A stretch of 64,000 nucleotides of DNA from Rhynochetos jubatus (taxonomy: Eukaryota > Chordata > Aves > Eurypygiformes > Rhynochetidae): NCBI GenBank assembly GCA_027574665.1, contig CM050655.1, positions 7,559,170 through 7,623,169 on the forward strand, read 5' to 3'. Made by a program: the position numbers and the translations under genes. Under the pieces are notes generated by a model. It was not told the origin of the DNA. It ran no database searches and saw only the letters and a list, made by a program, of their open reading frames with translations. The number at the start of each line of letters is the position of its first letter. Positions within the stretch are counted from its first letter, which is position 1. This document shows positions 11,790 through 25,200 of the stretch, in pieces.

Positions 11790-12660
11790 GAGCTGCCCGC
11801 AGACTGGGCAGGACAGGTCACCGCCGCTGCCCTGCTTGGGTGGCCTTTGCCAAGGTAGGGGCTTGCCTCAGTTTCCCCGTCCGCGGACCGGCGGTGCCCC
11901 TGCCCTCCCGCTGTAAGTACTCGGGGGGCTGTCGCTGTGAGCCGGCGATGGCCTGTTGCGATAGCAGCATCTCACAGATGCTGGTGCAGCGTTCGCACCG
12001 CGCGTCGTCTGGTTTGACCTGCCCTTGTTTCTTTTGTCTTTTCCCCCTGCGTTTCAGATTTAGAGTCAGGCTCAAAGGGGTTTTTTCTTTTCCTGTTTTC
12101 CCTCATCACTTTTTTTTGGCCTGTAGAAAACTTCCCTTTTTTTTTTTTTCTTCAGTCCCTCCATGTTTGTGGTTTTTTTTCCCCCCTTGTATCCTGCATG
12201 TTCTTTCTGCCGGTCATTTCTTTTGTTCACCCGTGCTTTCCTCTTGCTCTTCCCGTCTGCCTTCAGAGCGGCGTTTTCCCTCCCCTCCATCCGCTGGGAT
12301 TTCCTTCTCTCCCGCTCCATCCCCTCTCTCCTTGCGCTTCTGTTCCAGGAAACCCAACCTCAGGGCTGGGTACCGCCTGCCCGTTATTCCCTGCTCCCCT
12401 TTCTCCATGCCTGGCTTCTGCAGCGGGGCCGGCAGGTTTCCTGCTTCCTCCCACGTGCTGGGGAAGCGGACCGCTTCTCCAGCACGTGGGAGGAAGCAGG
12501 AAACCTGCCGGCCCCGCTGCAGAAGCTCCTGGACCGGGCGCTGCCCGTCCCCGAAGCCGTCGCGCCGGAGCAGCCGGTTGCTGCAGGGAGGAGCGGCTGC
12601 GGGGGTGGCAGGCAGCGGAGTCAGATGCGGAGACGGGCAGGGAAAGGAGGTGGTTGACTC
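11790..12660. other. GC- and pyrimidine-rich block of intron 2 containing the palindrome
   Basis: GC-rich with CpGs at 11790-11980. A very pyrimidine-rich stretch follows (about 12040-12350), then the 113-bp palindrome and more GC-rich sequence to about 12660. A strong donor-like ct|gtaagt occurs at 11912/11913. No coding exon is supported; the open frames on both strands are produced by the palindrome and the base skew. Confidence 0.5.
12414..12526. repeat. near-perfect palindrome (56-bp arms, 1-nt spacer)
   Basis: Centred on base 12470. Every base from 12414 to 12469 pairs with its mirror at 12526 to 12471, except one pair (12462 g with 12478 t). The arms end sharply: 12413/12527 and the pairs outside do not match. 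Each arm carries an E-box CACGTG (12452-12457 and 12483-12488). As RNA it would form a perfect 56-bp hairpin, the single mismatch being a G-U wobble. No known transposon terminal repeat was recognised. Confidence 0.97.
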
Positions 12661-13121
12661 GAGGCAAGGTGAACGATTTCAGAACAGGAAAGGGGAGGCG
12701 GGGGTGGGGGGAGGGAGCGTTTTCACGTCTGCAGTCGGTTTCCACTCCAGCGTCCTTAGTGTAATTACCACTGCGCTAGCTGGTCCTGCGGGCAGGAGGA
12801 GAGAGCTGCCTGCTGAGCTCCACGTCGGAGATGCAATCGTGCTCCTGCACTTTGAGCTGCTGTGGTAAACACTCTTGCTCAAGCACAGTGAGGGAAAGGA
12901 AGAATGTGTGGTGTGGTTCCCTTTTCTAGCTGCTTTTCCACCAACGGCACAGAGGAAAAAGGGCAAAACACAAAATCCTCCTTTCTTGTCTAATGAGTAA
13001 TTATTCTGTTGTAACTTGTTTTGGTGGAAGAATTATGTCAGTGTTTACACAGTCCTGGGGGTTTGATGTGCTGAGCTTTTTTAAATTGGTTAATTTTTTT
13101 TTTTTATTTTTTTTGCAATAG
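12661..13121. other. JMJD1C intron 2, 3' end
   Basis: Intronic sequence becoming AT-rich toward the exon 3 acceptor. The final 50 bases are T-rich and form the polypyrimidine tract. Confidence 0.7.
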
Positions 13122-13235
13122 ACATTCAAGCCCTTGGTTGGAAAAAGTGTATACAATTCAGTTACTGCAGTAGAATTCCTTGTGGACAAACAGCTGGATT
13201 TTATAACTGAAGATAGTGCCTTTCAGCCCTATCAG
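13122..13235 (+). CDS. JMJD1C: JMJD1C exon 3
   Basis: 114 nt, phase 0 in and 0 out, 38 codons. It begins [10 protein letters not shown] and ends EDSAFQPYQ, matching the human segment that follows the N-terminal two exons. The acceptor follows a T-rich tract ending in gcaatag, and the donor is cag|gtaag. This is the first coding exon visible in the window. The sequence [14 protein letters not shown] is nearly identical to human. Confidence 0.95.
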
Positions 13236-16200
13236 GTAAGAAATTTGCTTAGTGTATAAGTACTCTCCATTTATCTTAGTTAAAATCCGTGTGTTCGTTA
13301 TTTTTAAGTGCATTTTTACGGTCAAGTTCTGTTTTACAGGAACAATTTCCTATTGATTGTTGCTCATTTTTTGTGAGAGGTTATATTGGATACTCTGCCT
13401 GATTCTAGTGAATCTGATCGTGTCAGGGAATACTATGCAATTAATATTATCGAACCACCTTTAAAATACCTCTAAAGGTTAATCAGTAACATTAATTGTA
13501 GAGCAGATGAAATGGAGTATCCATCCTTCTGAAGCTGGGCTTTCGTTCCTAGGACTTTGCATTGCTACAGTGATATCTGACTACTGTTGTTTTTCTGAGT
13601 GAACTGCAGAAAATGTTCATTTTAAAAAATTGAGCCTGCTAAAATTTCCAGTATCCTTGATTTTAATGCTACCTTTATTTATTCAAAACACCCTAATACA
13701 TTAATGTGTATTTAAAGACCAAGAGAAACGATGATATTCCCCCCCCCCCCCCCAGCCCCGGGCGTCTAAAAATCTCTTCTATGGCAAATAGAAAAGCATT
13801 TGATGCTTCAGCTTGTGCTGAACTGATTGCAGTTAAAATAGCCATAAATTCTTCCTTACGGCTGGGATGGTACAGTGTGGTGATACAGAAATAGTACTTT
13901 GAGACTTGGAATAACAGATGGCTGTGAATAAATGCTGTGTAATTTTGTCCTGACACCCCTTCTTCCCTCCTCCTTCACCAAGATGTTTTTTCTCCCCAGT
14001 ACCAAATATAGAGATAGAAAAGGAGAAGCGACTGAGAGAGAATCCTGGGGAAAGGAGAGGGAGGTTCAGTTTGTGGAAGGGCTGGTGCTTTTGTGTGTCT
14101 GCGGCGGGGAAGCCAAACGAGTTCAGCGCTTCTCGGCAGGGTGAGGTTACATGTCAGGACTCGAGCTGCTCCAACAGCTTGGCTCTGCCGCAAAGGACGG
14201 TTCCCACTATCGGGCCTCATGCTAGTGTCTTCAGCCTTCTAAACCAGCACCACCTTGGGTTTTAAACCGGGAGGAGGTGGGGGGAACGCTGTGATGTTCG
14301 TGAGCTGAGCTGGATCAGCTCAGGGTGCAGCCGGTGCTGTGGCCTCCTCTAGGGAGGGGATCAGGATGACGCAACGCGGAGTGGGATATCCTCCTTTGGC
14401 AGCAGCGACCTCTTAAATCAGCTGAGCAGTGAAGTGTAAATTCACCCTCAGAGTCCAGCCGCAATCTTCCAGATTCATTTTACACAGCAAATAACTTGCG
14501 CTAGTGTCTGTCCTTTGCCTGAAATCTGTCAAGATCATGTCTTTGATGTCGTTCGTTCCAGTAACAGCAATCAATCTCCTTTTGGCAATGGATCGTTTCT
14601 CATAAGATGAGCCGAGCAAAACAAACTGAATACACGAGGACTGCCTTTTGTAAAACAATCCTATTGCCAGCCCTGGCTGGCAGTAACAGCGCCATGCTGT
14701 GTGCGTCTCGGGTCCTTCGCTTCAGGGGGTATTTACCGATACCGTATTAGACACAGAGTGCCTTAATTCTGGAAGGTGCGTGCAAATAGAAGGTGTCATT
14801 TTGAAAATGTGTCATGTGAACAGCTGCCTTAATATATAATCTTGGTGGTTAATACTGTAATTAACAGCGTTAGCTGTAAATGTTAAAGCTTCAATTTTAA
14901 AAGAGGCGTTGACCAAAAACTGATATAAAGCTCGTGAAAGACAGTTCCAGCTACAAGCTCGGTCCCCTTTACTCTTTGCCTCCATTTTTCATGGGTAGAG
15001 GGCAACTCTGTGAGAGAGAGCAAACGGCTACCAACTGAAGCCCGAGATGGAGGCTACTGATCTGGATCGATCAGAAATAGTTTGGTGACAAGAGATGCCT
15101 GAATTGTGTATTTGTTCCAACGTTACGAGAAGGCTGCTGCTGGAGATCCCTTTTAAGTACTGAGGCATCCAGAATTTGTATCCTAACTGGATATTGCTCA
15201 GATCTTGAACGTAGGTACATAAAACAACATTGAGCTTTCATCAGATACTCATTTCTGTATTTGGCCGATGCATAGCCATGTCTCTTTGCGGGGTTAGCAG
15301 TGTCTCCTTGCCAAGTTCTACTAGTTAATTGTGCAGGTAAGAACTTCAGCCAGCGATAATGTCGTTAAGAGGACAGGAACTGGTTTTGGAAATGTGCTAA
15401 CTGAATTCTGTACCGGCAGCGTGATGGACAGAAATATTAGCCAGATCACTGTGAGGCTGTTACCTCCCGGAAGGTACCTGAAGTGGGAGGATTGTCTCTG
15501 TTCATTTGGTTCGCTTGTTATTTTGTGTTAATGCTGGAAATCACGTTCTTGGCCTTCAGTCACTTAATGTAAGGTAGCTTTTACTTGCCTGTGTGTTCTG
15601 GAAGGCCTTCCTTTGCTTTGCCATGACAACAGGCCCTAGGTAAACCTTGGGTAAATTTTCCTGTGAAAATCTGCTTTTCTAAAGAAGGAAAACCAGTCTT
15701 TTTGCTCCCTCATTTGGTCTGGAATACTGTTAGCCCGCTTTTCAGCGGCAGACAGAACCGAGGAACCATTCTTTGCAGAGAGGAGTTATCTCTGAGTCTT
15801 TCTAAATGTGTTTAGTTTTTGGTTTAAGCTCTCATGGCTGCACATTTTCAGTATGCAGTCCTTGGAGACCATGGTGATCTAAACACTTTTTTCACTGCGT
15901 TTTGCTGCTAGTGCCTAAAATTCCAGTACCTTTCTGCCAAAACAAACAAAAGTTTGAATCTGTGTGGGAAGAGTCCATTTCACTTCAGATACAATTCTTA
16001 ACTACTGAGTAATTTTTCCCATCGTTGCGTGTACTGGTAGTACTAGTAACGGGCAGCAGGCGAGCATTTGGTATGAATTCTGCTGAGATCGGTTCCGATC
16101 AGAAAAGGCGGTACTGTTTAACATAACTGTTGGGCTAAAGGGCTTCCTGAGTAAGGCGGTGCTGTCCAGTTTAAAGGTGACAGCTGCTCAGGGCAAAGAA

Positions 16201-19200
16201 AACAGCACACTTGGCATCCTTTTAGTCTTGGCAGGAAAAAGAGTTTGAGTAGGCAAAGAACGAAGTGACTGTCCTTACCAGAAGTGGTTCTTCTAGAACA
16301 AGAGTAAAGAGACTTTGGCAGGACTCACTGGGGAATTGTGAACCATGGATTCCCACGTCATGTCTGCTTTTTGCATAAATAAACATGCTTCAGTTGTTAA
16401 GAAGAGATTCAACAACCTTCGTAGGAGCTAGGTGAATAATATTACAGAACACAGCTGCGCTCTCCTAGCCTTTTTCCATGTTCTTGTATCTTCAGAAGGC
16501 TTTCTGTAGCAATTATTACACTTGGCACTGAAGTTGCTCTTTATAGCTGAATGTGTTACGTGATGTTTCTTTTCCTTTACGTGTGTACTGCTTTGAATCC
16601 TGCCCTTCTCCAGAACAATTCCTTGGATTCTGTATGTGTGGTGCCTTCAGCGCCAACCTGCAACTCGTTTCTGGTGGCTTGTCTCTCTCTTGCTTCACAG
16701 AGGATACACACAGTATTACTGTCTACGTGAAACTTGTGTGTGACTGGAATGAGTCATTCATTAATCTGGGATGGTCAGACCATTTAGTCATGTAGTTCTT
16801 TTTATGGTGGTTACAAGGGGATCTTGAGGAGAAAGAGGTGAATGTTTGCCGTGGCACTTTGCTCAGCAGTGAAATGAAAACGATGTGCCTTTGCAGGAAG
16901 TGGTAGACATAAAATTTACAACGTGCATTTTCTGTGTCAGACTGGTGTCTGTAGGAAATGTGATCGGTAAGTCAGGTCCTTCACTTTTTTCTACTTTGCA
17001 TTCACAATATATCGTGTCTATTTTGTGATTAAGTAAAAATTGACATGTGGTGGGTCTTACAGTGGCCAGAGACTGAAAATGAGCCTGCTTTCAAGTACCT
17101 TTGTCAAAACATTTTAAGCAGAAGTAGCAAGCCTACACTAATACAAGTGTGACCTAAGTCAAGTTACTGGAATGGTTTTCTGTAATGATGTTACCTGTAG
17201 AGTTCCGTGGCAGCTGTGTGCGTATTCCTTACCATACACCTTGTCACGAACAGCAGCAAAACTGATCGTGTCTTAATTTCAGCATTATAGCTTACCCGAG
17301 GGACTGCAGATGGGGTTGTGAAGCATTAAAGCTCGGCGTATGGTACGTGTGACCTCATCAGCGTGGTGGTTTTGTCTGTGGGGTGTTGGGCAGTACCTGT
17401 CATGGGCACCGTGGGGCTGAAGCGTGTGATTCTGCTGTTACTGGCCAAAGCAGCTGGAGTCAACTGCGTGGTACTCTGGTCAAGCAAATAAAGAATAACA
17501 AAAAGTGGTTTACGTCACATTTTTCCCTAATACGCTTACCCAGAAAGACTTGGCCCAAGCGTTCAGTGCGTTTCAGCTGTGTGTCTGGGTCTGGCAGAGC
17601 GGGGTGCGTGATGTATACTTCTAAATATATATACGCACACGTTTCGCCTCTGTGTGGTAGTGTATTTCCGAAGGATTTGTGAGCGCACGGCACTGGAACA
17701 AATGTGCACAGCTGAGACAGGACAAAGAATTCGCATTAAGTTCCTCGACGATCATTAAACTTCCTGCACAGAGGGTATTTTACCACTCAGGGAAGGAAGT
17801 GGAAGGGTGTGCACACAGTCTTCCAAAAGTCCTGCAGATTGGGTTTAAATACAAAATAAAACACCCCCAAACAAGCCAAACCAATGCAGCAAGAACATAC
17901 CTCAGTTCTTCTCTATGGTGGAATGTCTCTGAGGCGCCCTACTTATTCCCATTCTCCTTTTCTTCCAGAGGCAAGCCTGGGTGCCTTAGTGTTTCCAGAT
18001 GGTAAGGTCGGTCCGCGTGCCTCCGTGCTGAAGGTTGCAGATGTAGATAGGGCACCGAGAAATCCTCCGTGGGAGGTGTTACGTGCACAGCGATAGGCGC
18101 GTGTACTTTGCCCCTGTTCTAAATGTGCGCCGCACGTCTGAGCGCTGACGGGTCGAATGTCTAACACACCTTAGAGGTTGTTAAAGTCACACTAATAAAC
18201 TTCCTCGCTAATCGTGAAATGGATAGCTCGGATTCAGGATCTCACACTGCGCTGATCTTACTTGACCTATTCGAAATTCAGGTTCTGTATGCCGTGAAGT
18301 AAGGCCTGAGAACAGGGCGTCGGGCAACTCTGATGCTCCCCTTCTGTTTGCGGGGGGCAGACGTTGGGTATGTCAGGCCTGGTGCTCTTGGGTTTCGTGA
18401 CTTGTTTGCTCATAAGAGCAAGGCAGTGGTGCAGCAGGGCTTGTGCAGTAATGATGTGTGCACATAAATTCTTTAAACATCTTGAAACGGGGATAAAATA
18501 ATATTTTTTCTGTCTGTATTTGAAGCACCCCATAATCATACATGCCCGCGTCTTTCAGACTTCTCTTGCTTTAAACTTCAGGCCTAAAAATAGCTACTGC
18601 AGCTGAAAATTGCTTTTCCCATAAACTTGTACCTCCACTGACCAGGCGGGCAGGAGCTTTCGGGTTGGTCCCACCCTTTGAGGTTGACAGAAGCAGCTCG
18701 GGAACTCCTGGTGCCGGCCAGCTGGCAGCCGTAGCCATCATGTGCTCGCCTCCCGCTTTCGTTTCCTCCGCGGGCAGTGGAGGTACACACAACTTTCTGC
18801 ATCTTTAACTCCTCTCAGCGTCACATTTAAGGGCTGTCTCTATGCTTTCCCATGTCTCCGGACCACCCATAAGCAGTCCAGCTGGCTTCTCTGGCAGCGT
18901 CGCAGAGAGCGACGGTCTGAACAGCTTGTTACTGACACATCTATGTTTAAGCGTACGGTTCCAACGTGAGGGGAAGCAAAAGGCTGCGTGCATCCAGCTA
19001 GAAGTGGGTCAGATGACTCATACCAGTCCTCGCTCCCAGTTACACATATGGGACAGAAGAGTTTCATCGGAGCGCTCGCTAAGGGAGAGGGCGGAGGGAT
19101 GGGCACCCTCTGTAGAGTCAGATGTATGTGGTCCCTCCTCAGCCTGTGTTTGTGCCTCCCTTTGAACAAGAGCTGCTTCCCCGAGGACTTCATCCGTCTT

Positions 19201-22200
19201 TACTCTCAAAATAGATACACTAAACTTGTGCCTTTCTCTTTCACCTTGATCCCTTAAGACATAAGGGCTTTAGTCAGTGCTGTCTCACTTGGCAGCGTTT
19301 GATGCAGGAGTGGAGTTCTTCCAGATCTGCCAAGCCTTAGGGCTATCAGTAGCGTGGAGAGGAGGCCATCAGTCAGCAGGCGGGTGGCGTAGCTGCCACA
19401 AATAGCATGGCTCCTCCAGGTAGTAAAGAGTTCAGGTGGAACTGCTGAAGGTGGTGGGGCAGGTCCGTGAGGAGGAAGGAGGACAGAGCTGTGAGGTCCC
19501 TGGGATAAGCTGAGGTTGCTACAGTGGAGGTAGGTCTCACATCCATAGGAAAATAGGTTTCCTTCCATTGTTGTAGGGAAACTTGTTTTACTAATCCTTC
19601 CTGCAATTTTTCAAAACTCATGGTTGGTTAAATGATTTGACTTCATTAATCCTGCTCCAGGAGGTAGCACTGAACAGATGGAATAAAACTTGTTTCTTCT
19701 TTGAAGGTGAAGATCAAATCCTTTCACTGAAGTATCTTAGTGCCTCTCAAAAGCAGCCTTGGGATTACTGCATTTACAAATCCATCCAGTGTTTCTGGGT
19801 AAGGAACTTCGTGTGGTTGATCACAGATTATTACTTGTTTCACCAGCAAAATCCCACGGAAAATACCGCTTAGTAATGAGGGCACCTTATCCTCGGCTCT
19901 GTGTCCTTAACATTTCCAGACTTCACACCTGATTTATTAAAAATGCAAGTCTAAGGTGGTTTTTTTTTTTTTTACATGGTGTTCTTGACCAGCACTGTTT
20001 CCACAATCCAGACACGAAGTCAGCTCCTAGAGAAGTCCGTTTCACTTTATAACCAGATGGTGCTTTGCTGGTGCGTCCTTGCTTTCCCAAATACTTGCTG
20101 TATAAGGGAATCGGGAATCCTTAGTGCTTTGGGGAACTCTGAAAGGTGAATGAGGGTGCAATCCAGCAGTCACTGCATGGAGTGCTTATCCAGGGAGGGA
20201 AAAGAGGAGGCCTTCCTGCATTTCAGGTAGGGCGAAACTTGAGTTTCACTGAAATGTGCTCTTACCAGAAACAAGCTTTAGCTTGACATGATAAACACAA
20301 TAGCTCAGTTGACAAAGTACTCACGGTTTTGTTTGCTTTCGTTCCTTCCTCTGACACAACAGTGCTTTGTTCAGGGCTGCCACGCTATGGCTTTTTCTTA
20401 CAAAACGCATCTTTGAAGTTATAGCTACTAGAAGTACTAATTTGTAGTCTGGGGTTAGTGCCTCATGAGAACTGCACTGCAGCCTTCAGCAAACTGCAGT
20501 TGTTAGAGGTCGAGAGCTGTAGGCATTCCAGGTGTGTATGTGGAATTCCGTTTCCAGGCCAGACATTTGCGGGGAAGCTCAAGTGATTTTATACAAACTC
20601 GATAGTTTAGAAACCAAGTACGAGTCTTACTGTTTTCTTAGACCTTGGAAAAACTTTACTGATAAAGAGGTGCAGTGCTTGTTGAGATGTAGAGTGCTTG
20701 GTGTGCAGTGCATTTCCTGATCAAAGTTCATTTCAGCAGTATACTGTATAGTTCTAAAGGGTTTTTACTACCGTTGTTTATAAATACTGGCACCCCCTCT
20801 TCAATCCAGCAAATGTTTCCTGTCTTTTGAATGGAATTGGAACTAACTATTCCTGTTTGTTCACTGCACCCCCTTCTTGTGTGTGGAGCACTGGGAGTAG
20901 TGTTCTAGTATGCTTTTCCTGAGCAGGTGAGTTTGAAGCACGGTGATTTCTGTGCATCTTGCGTATTAGCCTGTGTTTTCTGATTTTAGTAGTGGATTTT
21001 GAGCATACAGTTTAGAAATCACGTTTCAACCACAGAGGCTGGGTTTTAACCCAGTGTGAATTTGCTATCTTCACCGCTCTGCCCCACTTTGGTATTCAGC
21101 AGATGAAATCGGGTTAAAGCAGATTTCGGGATGCGTAAGACTTGGCTAAAGTGGGGTGTTTGACAGGCTTCTTCCCCTCCGCCCCCCAAGTGGTGCAGTT
21201 CAGTCTTGAATTATGTTTTTAATAGGAATTTTTTGGTTCTGTGTGCTAGTAGATTTATCGATGGAAAAATACTGTGAAATAGAGGAGCATTGTATCAGTT
21301 TTAAACACGGAATGACTTTCCAAAGTTTACCCCAAGGAGCTTATTGCAGCAACAACTGAAACGTCCCTGTTTTCTGATTAGCAATTTAATCTTTCCTCTT
21401 TGCAAGACCATTATTCATCTGTTCTATAAAAGGCACAGCCACTGCTTTCTCCAGAGCTGAGAGAGCTGCAGTGTTAATCCAAGTATGATATACATCCCAG
21501 CTGGTCAGACCTCTGTTATTTATAGGGGAAATTCCTAAAACGGCTCCAGCAGGTCAGAACGGAGCTCTTAGCAGGAGGAGGAAAAAAACCCAGGCCGTGA
21601 TGGCTGCGTTGCTGCTGATGGGGTCTTGGAGCGGAGGCAGCAAGATGGGCGGTGATGGGCTCGCTGTTGTGTGCCCAGGCAGGTGGTTGGAGAGTCCCCT
21701 ACACCATGCCTTTGAGACCAGAGAAGGTGGTGGTTCTGAATGAGATGCAGCAAGAAGAGGTGCTCATCGTTTTCCCAACCCAGATGCACTGCTTCTGTGC
21801 AGTGCTGCCTTCAACCCTGTTAGAAATGAACTTCAGAGGTGTGCGCAAATACAGTGGTGCTTGTTTTAAACGTGAGGGAAATGTGTGTTATTCGGGACTG
21901 CTTTTGTATTACCAGCGCTGTTAAGTAGCGCTGTTCTAAGAAACACGTTTTTCAGCCAAACCCTGGAAAACCACTTGAAAACAAACCATTAATTTAATAG
22001 TAATTAAGAGGCCCAAATGCTACTGAAGCTGACTTTCAAGAACATTTTGAAGATATCCGATGTATTCTTGTTTCTTGACACACAAAAAAAGGTTGATGTT
22101 GTTGGGAAGGATTTGTGTTCCGCCCATAACCTACGTGAGCAATGGGGGGAAAGGAGCTGGAAAAGGTTTGTTCCCAGAGCTCCTCTTGGGTAAAGAGGGT

Positions 22201-25200
22201 TGAGGATGTATGCAGAAGAGACTGGGTAGCTCTGTGCCTGATGGTAATGAAGTTGGTGGTAGTTGAAGTTACAGAGCAGAGGGTCATTCACAGGAGTGAG
22301 CTACTCTGGTGCACGTTTCCAGGGGGTGGTGTTGATTCTGGGAGCTCTCGTCAGTCTCCCACCTATTGGATAGTGCTTTACGGTTGCTTCTGCGGATTTG
22401 AATTGAGAAACCTTTAGACAGTAAGCTCTTAGTTATCAGTAGGCTCGTCAAATAATGCCGTGTTGCTGAGTAATGCACCTGATAAAAGATTTGGAGGTAA
22501 CTACTGTGAGATAAGAGATGAACTATCCCGTCTGCCATTACCTGCGGTGACGGGACACAGCTTTCGAACTCTACCAGTTCACGCTGCCGCAAGAACTTCG
22601 GCTCTTCCTGGTGCAAGGAAGATGGGTCTTCTGCAAAATGCTCTGTCTCTGAGCAGGAGCTGGTCTCTTGGCTGCAGTTCTGGGGGCATTAGACTGCCTT
22701 TCTAGCATCCCAGTAGTCCCAACAACTGACGGTCAACTGAATACGCTTTGTTGCTTAAAGACACCTCCATCCATCCAGCTTGTCCTTCAGCTGATAGGGT
22801 TTGGGAGGTTGTTAGATACCTTCTGAAGGTTGTTCACAATTCACAGCGTGTCTGGGTCTCGTTTTAAATTTTAATACGAACGTACAAAAGATTTTTCTCC
22901 AATCTACTCACTTAACTGCTCTACTTGTTAGCTTCAACTTCTCTCTGCTAATTGCTCGCTTCAGGGAAATGTCTGCACTTGGAGCTTTCTTTTCCCACAG
23001 TGGCAGCGAGTTGCTTGGTAGGTGACTCAAAGGCTCGTTCCAGTATCGCCGCGTGACTTGGGAGTTACTGGCTGAGTGGGGCAGGACCAGCGCTCCTTCC
23101 CTGTTTCTCTTAGGAGTAGATAAAACGCAAAATCAGGACAAAGCTGCATATTGCCGAGATGGTGGCGATAAATGTATGGAGTCTGAAGTGAGGAAGGAGG
23201 AGGGATTCAGTGGAAAACGGAAGAAAAGCAAAGGTATGGCTGTGTCATGAGAACGAGGGAGAAGATGGCATGGAGCAGTGCTGCTCACTTCCTTTCATTT
23301 GTTTGTCCGTGGAGAACAACATACTCACCGCAGCACTCGAGTGGAAGCTGACAGCCCACGAGGTTTGTGGGTAGGAGCCGCTTGTCTGGGGGAGGGTTTA
23401 GATCCGATGCTGTAAGGTACATCTGTCACTCCAGGGGATTTTGCTTTTCTGACCAGATTGTCCCAGCTGCTGAAAGAGAGGGTGACATAACCCGTGAGCA
23501 TAAGGGTCATCTGGATTTTTCATCTCTAGTTTCAAATGCAAAACGATTGTGGAAGCCACTAGAGCAGTTTTTAGGTTGTTTTGTGACAATATCAGCCTGG
23601 CCCAGGTTTGGTTTAGCTTATCTATTGGTGGCTGCTTGCTTCCTTGCTGCGTGCTCGTTCCGTATGCTGCTCTTGTTTCCCTTCTGCCTTGCTGCACTAG
23701 TCCAATCTACAGGGACAGGAATAACGAGCTGCCTTGTTAAAAAAAAAAAAGTAGTTTTCCAGTATGCCCGTTTCACCTGTGACATTGGTAGAATCATACC
23801 ATCATTTCTTCAAGCCTGAAATCATGACTTGGGTATGCAGCCCTGCTCCCCTAATTCTCAAACCTGATTATTAAAATTTTAAAATCGGTGTCAACTCTTT
23901 AATTATTGAACAGGTAAAATGAGGAAGGAAGTAGGATGGTGCAGGGAAAAGAAGTATTAGGCATGGGGAAGAAAAGAATTGCTGATAGCTTTTCCTGAGA
24001 GATGTTAAGTTTACCCGCAGTTGGAAAACGACGGAATTTTTAGTCTTCGTCCTTTTTTTCCCCTGTAGTTTTAACTTTCTACCGGCAGAAATGTAGTTGT
24101 TGCTGTCAGGCACTGAGCATAACCCCTGATCTGAAATGGTTGCGGTCCTAAATACCTATAACCATTTGTCCTTTTCTGAGCAGCGCATTCGGAGCCCCTT
24201 GTTGGGAAGGGATTAGTTACCCCGTTGGCGGGCCTGGCCGCTGCGGCGTGCCTCTGCGCACGTGTGAGCAGGGCTGACCTCAGCTCGACTTTGTTTCTGG
24301 TCTAGGGGTCAGGGTTGTGCCTTCAAGCTTGACTTAACTGGTTCAGCTGCAGCCCAGCAGCTGCCGGGTTTGAATGAGGTAGATTGTGACCGCGCGCTCC
24401 GAACGGCAGAAAATAGGTCAAGTGTGGGTTGGGTTTACATAGAAAGCGCCGCGTCGCCTGGTAAGCCTAAGCCTCTTCGCTCCAAGCCGTTTAAGGTAAA
24501 CTGGGAAGTTACCATCTCCCCAAAAATACTCCCTAGCCTTCTGTAGGCTGGGTATTTCTGGCTTGCGGTGCCCTTTGTGGGAAGCCTGGAGCCGGAGGGA
24601 GGTTGCCCTCGTTGCAGGGGCACGGGTGGGTTGGGGCGATGTGCTCCCCTCTGGAAAGGCGTGCGGAGCGGCACAGCCCTGCAGCCCCTCTCTGACCCCC
24701 CGGCCCGCCAGCTGCAGTGGCGTGGCAGCTGGGGTAGCCTTTCGCTTGTCGGAAGGCCGTTGGGAATATTCTGTTTGCCAGCAGTTTATGCGGGCGTGTG
24801 TGTCTGGAAAGATGGGTGAAGCAACAGAGGATCTGGATTATTTTAGTCTCGGGTAGATGTGATGGTTTCCCTGTAGGGTTTTGGCGTGGTCCGTGTGGGC
24901 TCGGCAGCGCTTGCCTGGCGATACCCTTCAGGGTGTCGGTGCTGCAATTTCTTGGTGCTTCGGTTACATTCTCCTCTTCTGCCTGTGGAAAAGAGGTCTT
25001 GGAGCGTGGCAGAGGGATACTACCAATTAGTAGGTGATGTGGTGGTTGTTAATATCTTTGATACTCTGTCACAGATAGATAAATCTATCTATGCAGATCT
25101 CATGTCGTTGTTTTGGTGGGTTTTTTCCCTGCTTACTCTCATGTCAGGCAGGACAGTATTAAGGTTGAAGCTTTGTTAGAAAGTTACAGTCAATGAAAGA

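Noticed and set aside
12198..12764. Open frames on both strands sharing the same peptide stretch (AGFLLPPTCW)
   Set aside because: The shared peptide is a consequence of the palindrome at 12414-12526, which reads the same on both strands. No gene is implied.
1..13121. JMJD1C coding exons 1 and 2
   Set aside because: Expected peptide motifs (AELVGKRFLC, EFDDLEWDKREW) were not seen in any frame by eye, so these exons are taken to lie upstream of the window.
16964..16992. Short Cys-containing segment bounded by splice-like sites in intron 3 (region 16940-16970)
   Set aside because: The 29-nt length breaks the phase-0 frame of intron 3 and the peptide has no match to the gene.
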